Below are positions 1 through 7,923 of a stretch of 17,758 nt of DNA, piece by piece. A model generated the notes under the pieces. The model was not told the origin of the DNA, ran no database searches, and saw only the letters and a program-made list of their open reading frames with translations. Origin of the DNA: JAVHLK01 sp043806215 (GTDB lineage: Bacteria; Desulfobacterota; Desulfomonilia; Desulfomonilales; Desulfomonilaceae); NCBI GenBank assembly GCA_043806215.1, contig JAZDHD010000298.1, forward strand, positions 1 to 17,758. Direction: 5' to 3'. The position numbers and the translations under genes are program-made. The number at the start of each line of letters is the position of its first letter. The first letter of the stretch is position 1.

Positions 1-261
1 CTCTTGAGCGTGGCGGCGCTCAGGGCGAGAGAACTGGACATTGCAGGCATTGTTCTTTCCAGTCTCGATGAGGATTCCGGGCCTGAAGAGCAGTTCACCC
101 GTCGCGACATTGAACGACTCGTCGGGGATGTCCCGGTGACGCTTCTGCCCCATCTGGGACCTGATATCACGGCCGATCCCCAGAGGATCGCGGACGCGAT
201 GCTTCGGGCATGCGGGGCGGATCTCATGCGGCGATGGGTTGGACTGGAGACGCAAGCTTAG
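1..261 (+). CDS. bioD: Dethiobiotin synthetase, C-terminal part (cut by window start)
   Basis: Only the last 86 codons are present; the frame is open from base 1 and ends at TAG 259-261. The visible part reads LLSVAALRARELDIAGIVLS, then a region with GDVPVTLLPHLG, which resembles the second half of BioD: the helix after the substrate loop, the strand AGIVLS that contributes to nucleotide-base recognition, and the GVPxLxxLP segment near the end. BioD is the cytosolic ATP-dependent enzyme that closes the ureido ring of dethiobiotin from 7,8-diaminopelargonate and CO2, the penultimate step of biotin synthesis. The Walker A part lies outside the window, so a related CobQ/MinD-like P-loop synthetase cannot be fully excluded. 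The stop codon lies in CTTAG, which is also the left boundary of a repeat element. No other biotin gene is seen downstream. Confidence 0.7.
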   Translation, partial: LLSVAALRARELDIAGIVLSSLDEDSGPEEQFTRRDIERLVGDVPVTLLPHLGPDITADPQRIADAMLRACGADLMRRWVGLETQA

Positions 262-422
262 TGCCTGTTGGCGCAAATAAGTTGTCGTGTTCGTGTGAAG
301 GCTCGGTAGCGTCCCGGCGTCCCTGCCGGGCGCATGATCAAAGAGTACCGGCACGGAGGCCGGCGCTACCAAAGCCGGGATCGTTGCCTGGAATACGTGA
401 CCGTACTTCAGCCATAGAACAC
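261..422. mobile_element. MITE-like palindromic element 1 (full copy, TTA-flanked)
   Basis: The 162-bp segment is flanked by TTA at 258-260 and 423-425. Its left end starts GTGCCTGTTGGCGCAAATAA. Its right end, read inward on the other strand, starts GTGTTCTATGGCTGAAGTAC. These match the terminal inverted repeats of the copy at 8492-8668. The centre (305-370) is a double-hairpin module bounded by GGTAGC and GCTACC. No coding potential is seen. The left flank overlaps the bioD stop codon. That it is a non-autonomous mobile element is inferred from the termini and flanking repeats; no transposase is present. Confidence 0.65.
305..370. repeat. GGTAGC double-hairpin (REP/BIME-like) module, copy 1
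   Basis: An outer inverted repeat GGTAGCG/CGCTACC encloses two small hairpins: CCCGGC-gtccc-TGCCGGG and CCGGC-acggag-GCCGG, joined by a short spacer that includes GCATGATCAAAGAG. Each half is a GTAG-preceded imperfect palindrome, the layout of REP sequences handled by RAYT (TnpA-REP) proteins, here as an inverted pair. A near-identical copy in reverse orientation lies at 15914-15979, and variants lie at 8535-8615, 8412-8436 and 13971-13997. Confidence 0.8.
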
Positions 423-425
423 TTA

Positions 426-622
426 GCGCCCCACTGTGTAAATACGGTCGCAAAACCTGAGCCCTTGAAGATGACGGGCACGGAGGCCCGTCCCACAAAA
501 CAGGTGTAAGGCTATATGTGAGTCCTTCGTAGCCCGGGCCTCCGTGCCCGGATACTCTTCTCGCAGGCACCCAACATGGCAACGAGACGACAATGTGTGA
601 CCGAACTTATCAAATGAAGCAC
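426..622. mobile_element. MITE-like palindromic element 2 (flanked by TTA and TCA)
   Basis: It begins directly after the TTA that closes element 1, with GCGCCCCACTGTGTAAATAC, and ends ...GAAGCAC followed by TCA at 623-625. Its body differs from element 1. It has a hairpin module GACGGGC-acggag-GCCCGTC (about 472-494), then GTAG (529-532) preceding CCCGGGC-ctcc-GTGCCCGG (533-551), then a 75-bp right arm shared with 13494-13568. No coding potential is seen. Confidence 0.55.
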
Positions 623-625
623 TCA

Positions 626-885
626 GTGCTCCGTGGCGTCAACCCCAATGATTCGGGGATCACAACCGACCATGAAAATTCCTCGGTGTTCCGGGCCGAA
701 GACCGGGCAGAGCCCGGCGGATAGGCATTCCCAGGCACGAGGGGTCCCGCGCAGAACGCGGGATGCCATGATTAGCGTCACGTACCGATTTCTGAGACAG
801 TTTCCGGGGGCCTACCCCTACGGGAGCGTGGAATCCCCGCGTGGGACTTTCAGACAAATGTTGGAACAGTACGGGAGGGCTTCGT
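626..885. repeat. Degenerate repeat sequence upstream of addB
   Basis: A third element appears to start at 626 with GTGCTCCGTGGCGTCAACCC, sharing the TCA junction with element 2; its right end is not recognisable. A hairpin with arms TCCCGCG and CGCGGGA lies at about 746-762. The rest, up to the addB ribosome-binding site at 873-878, shows no convincing gene and no confident promoter. Confidence 0.45.
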
Positions 886-3800
886 GTGAATCGCTTTGCA
901 CAAGAGCTATGCAGGGTTTGCCGTGAATGCCTCTTCGAGGAAAAGTGGTTGATCTCCCCTTCACTCCGGGTGGGGCACCAGTGGCTCGATCTGGTCACGC
1001 GGCATGCCGTTCCCGTGCTCAACGTGCGCATCAAGACGTTCAAGGGCATGGCCCTCGACCTGGCCGGCCCGGCAATGGCCCGGACGGGAGTATCGTTGAT
1101 CTCCGGCGTGGGAGCCTCGGTTCTCGTGGATCAGATCCTAACCCGCTTGAGAAGCGACCCCGCGAGTTACTTTGCATCACTCCCCACAAGCCCCGGCCTC
1201 GCCGGCACCATGTCCGCAGCGATCGAGGCTTTGAGATCGGCAGGCATCAGTCCCGGCCAAATCGCCCCCGAGAGCTTTGAGACACCTCAAAAAGGGCGGG
1301 AAATTGCCGCGGTCGTCAAGGAGTTTCTCGAGTCGCTCCGGGACCGGAACCTGGTGGACTACGCGGAAGTGCTCGCTCTGGCAACGGACCGGCTGAGAGA
1401 GAACCCCGGACTTATGGGACCGGACATCCGGGTCCTGCTGCCGGACGACATGGACCTCGGTGCCGCGGAAAAGGCACTGATAGCGGCCTTCGATTCCCAG
1501 ACGTTGGTAACGCTGACCGTAGATTCCGTCCGGACCATTTCCGAAGACACGGAAGCTCCCCTGCCCGACGCGTCGTTGCTCGCATGGGTCCTCCAACCCG
1601 CGGAGGCCCCCAAGGCCTCGCAAGATGGCTCGGCGGAAATCTTCCACGCGGTGGGCGAGTGCAACGAAATCCGGGACGTATTACGCCGGGCCGTGTCCTC
1701 GGGTTGCCGTTTGGACGAGATCGAGTTGCTCCATACCGACCGGGAAGTCTATGTGCCGCTGGTGTACGAGACGCTCATGCAGGTGCTCCGCGATCCCGAG
1801 TCCGACGACGAGAGTCTTCCCGTGACGTTCGCGGAAGGCATCCCTTCGGTCTATTCCCGTCCGGGCCGTGCCCTGACCGCCTGGATGGAATGGATGCAGG
1901 GAAACTTCCGTCAGGATACCTTGGCAAAGATGATCGAGGACGGTCTCCTCGAACTACCTGCCGGTTCCCCTGATGTTCCGTTCTCACGGTTGGCCGGCAT
2001 ACTACGTGCGACGCCCGTCGGCATGGGGCGGGACGGATATCTTTCGAAGCTCGAGGCAAACGCAGGGGGGACAAGCGTTCCTGATGCCCGGGAGCCTTTC
2101 GGGGATGCCTCCCCGGAGCACGGGGGAGACCGGCAAACCCTTTGCGCTCTCGTACGGGGCGTGCTTGAAGTCTCACCGGGAGCGTATATTCCACCGGCCG
2201 AGCTTCTCCGCACCGCGGAAAGGTTCATCGGGAACGTTGCCCGCAAGACAAACGAGCTCGATAACTATGCCGCGTTGGCGTTGCTCGATCAGATCGGGGA
2301 ACTGGCACGGTGGGTGGAGGAAGACTCCGCTCCGCTGAGTCTCGACACGGCCGAGTGGGTCGCAACGCTTCCGCATCGCGTCCGAGTGGGCGGCAGCGGA
2401 CCTCGGCCGGGCAGGCTGCACGTGGATCACCTTCTCTCGGGCGGCCGTTCCGGCAGGCGACACACGTTCATCGTCGGCCTGGACGACGGCCGGTTCCCCG
2501 GGTCGGGCATCAACGATCCGCTCTTACTGGACCATGAACGGGAACGGCTTTCCGCGGATCTTCCCAAGGCCTCCTCGAACCTCAGAAAGAAGCTGGATGG
2601 GGTTGCCCGGTTGTTCGCGGGCCTGCGCGGCAGGGTTACGTTGGCTTTTCCCAGTCTGGACCTTGCCGAGGACCGGTCCCTGTTCCCGAGTTCCGTGGTC
2701 TTTTCCGCGTACCGGATACTCTCCAACAACCGGGAAGGCGACCAGGGGGACATGTTCCGTTGGCTCCCTCCGGCCGCTTCGTTTGCAGGCGAAACTCCGG
2801 AGAGGTCCCTGGATCTCACCGAATGGTGGCTCAGCCGGCTGTGCCGACAACCGGTTGCCAACGCGCAGGACATAGTCCATGGCACGTACCCTCATTTGGG
2901 CCGAGGTGCAAAAGCCGCATTGGCCAGAGGTTCCGACGCGTTTACCGTCTATGACGGCTTCCTGCCGGACCCTACGGAAGACCTGGACCCGTTCTCTCCG
3001 GCCGGCCCGGTTATGTCGTCAAGCCGCTTGGAAACCATCGGCCAGTGTCCCTTGAGGTACTTCTTCAAGTACGTCCTCGGGATCGAACTGCCCGATGAAG
3101 TCGACATGGACCCGGAACGCTGGCTGGATCCACTCCAGTACGGCAACCTCATGCACGAAGTGTTCTACGAGTTCATGAGCTATGTCATGGAGCGGAGGAT
3201 CCGGCCGCAGTTCGAGCGTGACAAGTCCAAGCTCTTTGCCGTTCTCATGAAACACGTGGAACGCTTCGCGGATCGTTACCCGCCGCCGGGGCCGAGCGCT
3301 TTTCGGCGTCAGATCCTGATGCTGATTCAGGCCGCGGTGGTATTCCTCGTCGAAGAAGAGCTTTCCGCCCGCAACAGTTGGCCGGTGTTTCTTGAGGCGT
3401 CCATAGGAATGCCGGCGTACGGCAAGCCCTGCGATCTGCACATGAAGGAACCGGTCTCCATCCGCTTGCCCGGAGGGGCCGACATGAGGGCCCGGGCCAG
3501 GATCGACCGTGTGGACATACTCGGGGACGGATCCGAGAAGATCTTCGCCATATGGGATTACAAGAGCGGCGGCACAACGAAATACGATAATCCCGATCCG
3601 TTCCGGGAGGGGAGAGTACTCCAGCATGCGCTGTACCTGGAAATCGTCGCGGGAGCGCTGAGGAAGAAGATCTCGCCCTCGGCGCAGGTCTCGCATTTCG
3701 GGTATTTCTTTCCCGGGAGCCGCAGTTTCGGTGCCCGCATAATCCGCCGGCCCGATGACCGCGACACTGCGTTGGGCCTCATGGAGAGGTTATGCACGAC

Positions 3801-3978
3801 GGTCTCGGACGGTTGCTTCATTGCAACGGACAATGCGGAAAAGGACTGCACCTTTTGCGACTACACGATGATCTGTGACGACCTGGAAGCCGTTGCGGCC
3901 GCCTCGAAGCGCAAGCTGGAAAACGATGAAAACGTCAACCTGAAATCCATGAGGGAGTTGAGGAACATTGGGCATTAA
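886..3978 (+). CDS. addB: AddB-like ATP-dependent nuclease subunit (PD-(D/E)XK nuclease with Fe-S cage)
   Basis: This is the probable partner of AddA in the AddAB helicase-nuclease that resects double-strand breaks for RecA loading. I prefer GTG 886 (1030 aa) to the more upstream GTG 841, because GGGAGG at 873-878 is well spaced and the protein then begins VNRFAQEL. The N-terminal part (SPSLRVGHQWL, VRIKTFKGMALDLAG) matches the divergent AddB proteins of this bacterial group; no Walker A motif is visible. The C-terminal nuclease domain shows H757 (NLMHE), D874/D877 (RIDRVD), D891-Y892-K893 (WDYKSG) and Q913-Y917 (QHALYLE). It is bracketed by the AddB iron-sulfur cysteines C721 (QCPLRYFF) and C988-x2-C991-x5-C997. 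The TAA stop is followed at once by a repeat terminus, and the last residues (LRNIGH) lie in the 23-bp repeat copied before addA. Family assignment is strong; exact start is moderate. Confidence 0.88.
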   Translation: MNRFAQELCRVCRECLFEEKWLISPSLRVGHQWLDLVTRHAVPVLNVRIKTFKGMALDLAGPAMARTGVSLISGVGASVLVDQILTRLRSDPASYFASLPTSPGLAGTMSAAIEALRSAGISPGQIAPESFETPQKGREIAAVVKEFLESLRDRNLVDYAEVLALATDRLRENPGLMGPDIRVLLPDDMDLGAAEKALIAAFDSQTLVTLTVDSVRTISEDTEAPLPDASLLAWVLQPAEAPKASQDGSAEIFHAVGECNEIRDVLRRAVSSGCRLDEIELLHTDREVYVPLVYETLMQVLRDPESDDESLPVTFAEGIPSVYSRPGRALTAWMEWMQGNFRQDTLAKMIEDGLLELPAGSPDVPFSRLAGILRATPVGMGRDGYLSKLEANAGGTSVPDAREPFGDASPEHGGDRQTLCALVRGVLEVSPGAYIPPAELLRTAERFIGNVARKTNELDNYAALALLDQIGELARWVEEDSAPLSLDTAEWVATLPHRVRVGGSGPRPGRLHVDHLLSGGRSGRRHTFIVGLDDGRFPGSGINDPLLLDHERERLSADLPKASSNLRKKLDGVARLFAGLRGRVTLAFPSLDLAEDRSLFPSSVVFSAYRILSNNREGDQGDMFRWLPPAASFAGETPERSLDLTEWWLSRLCRQPVANAQDIVHGTYPHLGRGAKAALARGSDAFTVYDGFLPDPTEDLDPFSPAGPVMSSSRLETIGQCPLRYFFKYVLGIELPDEVDMDPERWLDPLQYGNLMHEVFYEFMSYVMERRIRPQFERDKSKLFAVLMKHVERFADRYPPPGPSAFRRQILMLIQAAVVFLVEEELSARNSWPVFLEASIGMPAYGKPCDLHMKEPVSIRLPGGADMRARARIDRVDILGDGSEKIFAIWDYKSGGTTKYDNPDPFREGRVLQHALYLEIVAGALRKKISPSAQVSHFGYFFPGSRSFGARIIRRPDDRDTALGLMERLCTTVSDGCFIATDNAEKDCTFCDYTMICDDLEAVAAASKRKLENDENVNLKSMRELRNIGH

Positions 3979-4186
3979 GTGCTGCGTTTCCTAAATACGG
4001 TCGCAGAAGCTGAACCGTCTTCCCGGCGCAGGCCGGGAACCAGTCTCTTTTTCCTGGACCCCGGCCTGCGCCGGGGAGACGACGGGCACGGAGGCCCATC
4101 CCACGAAGATGACGGGCACGGAGGCCCATCCCACGAAGAGGTTCGAGGCACCATGGTCCCTTTCGTAGGGCCCACTGCTTGGAATG
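3979..4186. repeat. Repeat-filled insert between addB and addA
   Basis: It starts right after the addB TAA with GTGCTGCG...CTAAATACGGTCGC, the left terminus of the MITE-like family. Then follow two hairpins that are inverted copies of each other: CCCGGC-gcag-GCCGGG (4020-4039 with flanks) and CCCCGGC-ctgc-GCCGGGG (4059-4076). Next is an almost perfect tandem duplication of 30 bp (4081-4110 and 4111-4140, one mismatch), whose core is GACGGGCACGGAGGCCCATC. A partial GTAG motif lies near 4165. A matching right terminus is not recognisable. There is no coding potential. The hairpins could act as transcription or mRNA-stability signals between addB and addA. Confidence 0.7.
4081..4140. repeat. Tandem 30-bp direct repeat (two units)
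   Basis: Units 4081-4110 and 4111-4140 differ only at the last base. Each contains the arm pair GGGC/GCCC around acggag and ends with CCCACGAAGA. The same unit type recurs at 472-496 and, twice with variation, at 13355-13400. Confidence 0.9.
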
Positions 4187-4209
4187 CATGAAGGAGTCAA
4201 GGAACATTG
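4187..4209. repeat. 23-bp imperfect direct repeat carrying the addA RBS and start (partner at 3948-3970)
   Basis: Positions 4187-4209 match 3948-3970 at 20 of 23 bases. Both contain CATGA, GGAGT and AGGAACATTG. The copy here supplies AAGGAG (4191-4196) and the TTG start (4207) of addA. The upstream copy is inside the last codons of addB. Confidence 0.85.
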
Positions 4210-7200
4210 AGAACCAAGCCTCGCATCGTTCCGCCCGATGAAGACCAACGGAACATCATCCGATTGGATCTCGATACCACCTTACTTGTGGAGGCCGCAG
4301 CCGGCACGGGCAAGACAACCGGCATGGTGAGCCGCATGGTGAACCTGTTGGCCGAAGGCAAATGCCTGGTGGACACTCTGGCCGCGGTCACCTTCACCAG
4401 AAAGGCCGCAGCGGAGCTCCGGGCCCGCTTTCAGGTCGATCTCGAGAAGGCCTGCCGGGATGCGGAACCGTCTTCACACGCCCGGTTGCGCACGGCGTTG
4501 GACGGTATGGAGCGGTGTTTTATCGGCACGATCCACTCCTTTTGCGCCCGCATGCTGAGGGAGAGACCGGTGGAAGCCGGCGTGGATCTCGATTTTCAGG
4601 AAATGGACGACGACGAAGACGAGGCTCTCCGGGCCGGCGCCTGGGCGGCCTACGTCAATGGGCTCTATGCATCGGACGATCCCATTCTTGAGGAACTCGA
4701 AGAATTGGGCGTGGAAATCGGACAGTTGAGCCGCACGTTTCAGAGGATGGGCAATTACCTCGACGTGGATGAATGGCCCGCATCGAGAGTGCCCGAGCCG
4801 GACGTGACCGACGCAAGGGAAGCGCTCGCCGAACTGGTGCGCCATATGGAGCAGGAGGCCGCCACATTTCCCGAGTCCACGGGAACCGATCCGCTGATGC
4901 CCAAGTACCGCATCATTCCAATGATGTTCCGCCAGGCGAGGAGGAGAGGCCGCACCTTTGAGATTATGGAGATTCTGGCCCAATTCAAAGAGGTGAAGCC
5001 GACCCTGAAGTGCTGGACTTACGGGAAGAAGCAGGCTCTGACAGAACTCGCCCTATGGGACGATTTCAGAACGTCCACGGCGGAGCCTCTGGTGAAGGCA
5101 TGGCGGGAGTACCGGTATGAGCCCCTCCTCAGGGCGATTCTCCCGGCCATGAAGATCTACGGCGAGATGCGGAGAGACGCGGGGAAGCTCAACTACCAGG
5201 ACCTGCTGATCGAGGCGGCCGGACTCCTACGGAACGGAGCCGCGTCCGGGGTGAGGGACTATTTCCGGAGGCGCTTCACGCACATCCTTGTGGATGAGTT
5301 TCAGGACACGGACCCTGTTCAGGCAGAGGTCATCATGCTCCTTGCCGCGGAGAATATGGACGAGACCGACTGGCGGAAATGCAGACCGGTTCCGGGTTCT
5401 CTCTTCGTTGTCGGCGATCCCAAGCAGTCCATCTACCGGTTCCGCCGTGCGGACATCGTCACCTACAACCAGGTAAAGGAAATCATTCAAAGGAACGGCG
5501 GAAAGGTGGTCACCCTAAGTGCGAACTTCCGCACCACCAGGCCCATTATCGACTGGGTCAACAAGACGTTCGAGAATGAGTTTGGGAACCAATCGGCCGA
5601 TTGCTCGCCCGATTACGTGCCCCTTGCCGCGGTGCGCGAGGACGACTCGGGAAAGGAACTCACCGGCATCAGGTCTATACGAATTCCCAAAGATTTCAAG
5701 AGTTCCCGACAAAGCGTCGAATATGAGGGCGCCCTGATTGCGGCGACCATCCGGTACTGGCTCGACCAAGGCTTCAAGATCCCGCGAAGCCCTTCGGAAA
5801 TCGAGGCCGGAGTATCCGAAGAAGTTCAGCCGGGCGATTTCCTCATCGTTACCCCCAAGACGGGCAATCTTCACGTGTACAGCCGCAGGCTCGAAGAGTT
5901 GGGCATTCCCCATCAAGTCACCGGCGGCAAGTCATTGAATCAGGTCAGGGAACTCAGGCTGCTCCATACCTTGCTCACCGCCGTGACCCGGCCGGATAAC
6001 CCGCCCGCTCTCGTTGCGGTGCTTCGGGGCGAACTCTTCGGCATCAGCGATCCGGATCTTTTCGCGTTCACGCGGTCCGGCGGACGCTTCTCCTTTTCCT
6101 CGCCGGTCCCGGAAAGTCTCGATTCATCGACGGCGGAGCAGTTCTCCGATGCTTTCAAGAGACTCAATCAGTATGCACTGTGGATGACCCGGTACCCGGC
6201 CGTCTGCGCGTTCGAGCGCATCGCCCAAGACATGGGCCTGCCGGCACGGGCCGCATCGTCCGCGGGCGGAGACGTCCAGGCCGGGAGCTTCTTAAAGGCC
6301 TTCGAGTTGATCCGTGGGGCTCAGCGTGACTTCTGGTCCGTTGCCGATCTGGTGGAGTATCTTGGAAAGCTCGTAGATGAAGACGAGAAACATGATGCCG
6401 TCCCGGCCGTGCCCCCGCAAGGCTCCGTGGTCCGGCTCATGAACCTCCACAAGGTCAAGGGGCTCGAGGCTCCGGTTGTCTTCCTGGCGGATCCCACAGG
6501 GAAGAAGGACTATCCCGCGGAACTCTACGTGGACCGCAGTGCGGACAAGGTCCGCGGCTACGCGGCCATAGAGTGCACCGTTACGGGAACGGGGAGGATC
6601 CTGTTGGCGGCGCACCCCCCCCGATGGGACGAATATTCCGAGATTGAAGAGAGGTTCCGGAAGGCCGAGGAACTCCGGTTGCTCTATGTGGCGGCCACCC
6701 GAGCAGGATGCGGCCTGACCGTGCCGGTCCGGCCGACGTACAAGAACAGGGACCCGTGGGCTTTCTTTGACCCGCACGTCGACAAGGCCCCGTCGCTTGT
6801 CAATCCGGGGATTGGGAAGCCCCCTTTAACGCAACAGGAGACTCTTTCCCGGCAGGATGTGGCCGCCGCCGGCGAACAGATCGCAGAGCGCGTGCGGAAC
6901 GCGGCAATGCAGACGTATGAGGTGGCCGCCGCCAAAGCAAGTTCGATTCAACGTGGACGATTCACCCATACGCTCGGTGAGCACGGCACTGAATGGGGTA
7001 CGGTGATTCACCTGCTGCTCGAGACCGCGATGTCGGATCCGGATGCGGATATCCGTCCGCTTGCGGAATCAGTCATTGCCGACCAGGGCCTGGACTTGTC
7101 CTTAACCCAAGAAGCAACGGCAACGGTGGAATCGGTGATGGGATCGGATCTCTGGAAGCGGGCCGCCCGGTCCCCGCACCGGCTTTTGGAGGTTCCTTTC

Positions 7201-7482
7201 CAAAGACTCGTGCCGGGCGGGAAAGATTCGGCCGCGACCGACACCATCCTGCGGGGAGTCATCGATCTCGCGTTTGAGGAGCCCGACGGCTGGGTCATCG
7301 TCGACTACAAGAGCGACCGCGTGCCGGAGGGCAAGGTACAACAACTCGTCGATCTGTACGGACCCCAGGTTCTGGGCTACGCGGACGCGTGGCGAGAGAT
7401 CACCGGCCGGCACGTATCCGAGGCGGGTCTCTACTTCACTTATGCCCGAACATATGTGACGGTGCCGGTGAAACAACAATAG
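4207..7482 (+). CDS. addA: AddA-like UvrD/Rep-family helicase-nuclease (exonuclease V subunit)
   Basis: This 1091-aa protein has a superfamily-1 helicase followed by a RecB-type nuclease, the AddA architecture. Helicase motifs in order are: I AAAGTGKTT (K36); Ia TFTRKAAAELRARF (about 62-75); II VDEFQD (D363-E364); III VVGDPKQSIYRFRRAD (401-416); IV around LSANFRTTRP; V LHKVKGLE (747-754); VI LLYVAATRA (R832). The C-terminal nuclease shows H935 (EWGTVIH), D1020 (GVIDLAF), D1033-Y1034-K1035 (VDYKSD) and Q1054-Y1058 (QVLGYADAW), so both activities look intact. The start is TTG 4207, with AAGGAG ten bases upstream; no closer ATG or GTG fits. It lies 228 bp after addB, unusually far for this pair, and the gap is filled with repeats. 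With AddB it should unwind and trim broken DNA ends in the cytoplasm. Confidence 0.93.
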   Translation: MRTKPRIVPPDEDQRNIIRLDLDTTLLVEAAAGTGKTTGMVSRMVNLLAEGKCLVDTLAAVTFTRKAAAELRARFQVDLEKACRDAEPSSHARLRTALDGMERCFIGTIHSFCARMLRERPVEAGVDLDFQEMDDDEDEALRAGAWAAYVNGLYASDDPILEELEELGVEIGQLSRTFQRMGNYLDVDEWPASRVPEPDVTDAREALAELVRHMEQEAATFPESTGTDPLMPKYRIIPMMFRQARRRGRTFEIMEILAQFKEVKPTLKCWTYGKKQALTELALWDDFRTSTAEPLVKAWREYRYEPLLRAILPAMKIYGEMRRDAGKLNYQDLLIEAAGLLRNGAASGVRDYFRRRFTHILVDEFQDTDPVQAEVIMLLAAENMDETDWRKCRPVPGSLFVVGDPKQSIYRFRRADIVTYNQVKEIIQRNGGKVVTLSANFRTTRPIIDWVNKTFENEFGNQSADCSPDYVPLAAVREDDSGKELTGIRSIRIPKDFKSSRQSVEYEGALIAATIRYWLDQGFKIPRSPSEIEAGVSEEVQPGDFLIVTPKTGNLHVYSRRLEELGIPHQVTGGKSLNQVRELRLLHTLLTAVTRPDNPPALVAVLRGELFGISDPDLFAFTRSGGRFSFSSPVPESLDSSTAEQFSDAFKRLNQYALWMTRYPAVCAFERIAQDMGLPARAASSAGGDVQAGSFLKAFELIRGAQRDFWSVADLVEYLGKLVDEDEKHDAVPAVPPQGSVVRLMNLHKVKGLEAPVVFLADPTGKKDYPAELYVDRSADKVRGYAAIECTVTGTGRILLAAHPPRWDEYSEIEERFRKAEELRLLYVAATRAGCGLTVPVRPTYKNRDPWAFFDPHVDKAPSLVNPGIGKPPLTQQETLSRQDVAAAGEQIAERVRNAAMQTYEVAAAKASSIQRGRFTHTLGEHGTEWGTVIHLLLETAMSDPDADIRPLAESVIADQGLDLSLTQEATATVESVMGSDLWKRAARSPHRLLEVPFQRLVPGGKDSAATDTILRGVIDLAFEEPDGWVIVDYKSDRVPEGKVQQLVDLYGPQVLGYADAWREITGRHVSEAGLYFTYARTYVTVPVKQQ

Positions 7483-7543
7483 GGACAAACGCTCCGTGCA
7501 CCCGAGATGCGGCGGGACCGTGGATTATGGGTTGAGTTGGGCC

Positions 7544-7572
7544 TTGACAATGATGCCGATACCGGATAGGAT
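7544..7572 (+). promoter_or_regulatory. Sigma70-type promoter for the HU/IHF gene pair
   Basis: TTGACA at 7544-7549 is a perfect -35, followed by a 17-bp spacer and TAGGAT at 7567-7572 as -10. Transcription would start near 7580, about 45 bp before the first ATG. Confidence 0.75.
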
Positions 7573-7623
7573 TCGTCGCTGCACTCCGGGAATGCCAACT
7601 TGTTGATTTTTAAGGAGGTAGAC

Positions 7624-7902
7624 ATGACAAAGACAGAGCTTGTGGCCAAAATAGCCGGCGATGCCGAAATATCTCAGAAAGCTGCCGACATAGCCCTACG
7701 AGCCATCGTTGGTGCAATTCACGACTCCCTCAAAGGACCTGACGCGTCGATTCGTGTTCCCGACCTTGGAACCTTCAGGATATCTCACAGGAAGGCCCGC
7801 ACCGGGGTAAACCCCAGAACCGGTGAAAAGATGGAAATCCCTGCTGCGGATGTTCCCGCATTCACGGCAGCCAAGGCCCTTAAAGACTCCGTGAAGGACT
7901 GA
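7624..7902 (+). CDS. HU family DNA-binding protein
   Basis: This 92-aa histone-like protein begins MTKTELVAKIAG. The ATG at 7624 is chosen because AAGGAGGT lies at 7612-7619, a near-perfect ribosome-binding site; a further upstream TTG would place that site inside the coding region. The fold signature is clear: two N-terminal helices, the beta-arm region DLGTFRISHRKARTGVNPRTG and the C-terminal VPAFTAAKALKDSVKD, closely resembling the HU ending VPAFKPGKALKDAV. The arm has TGVNPRTG where HU usually has KGRNPQTG, so the DNA-intercalating proline is kept while the preceding arginine is replaced. HU dimers bend and compact DNA. It is the first gene of a probable two-gene operon and may heterodimerise with the next product (inference). 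Confidence 0.92.
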   Translation: MTKTELVAKIAGDAEISQKAADIALRAIVGAIHDSLKGPDASIRVPDLGTFRISHRKARTGVNPRTGEKMEIPAADVPAFTAAKALKDSVKD

Positions 7903-7923
7903 GAGTACAAGGTTGCATCGGAT

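Noticed and set aside
210..509. Plus-strand small open frame spanning the first repeat cluster
   Set aside because: It consists almost entirely of repeat-element sequence that recurs elsewhere in other frames and orientations, so it is not under coding constraint.
841..885. Upstream GTG 841 as the addB start
   Set aside because: The extra 15 residues do not look like the family start, and a better ribosome-binding site precedes GTG 886.
660..1049. Minus-strand open frame of 129 codons overlapping the start of addB
   Set aside because: It overlaps the well-supported addB coding start and palindromic repeat DNA, shows no recognisable domain and has no clear ribosome-binding site.
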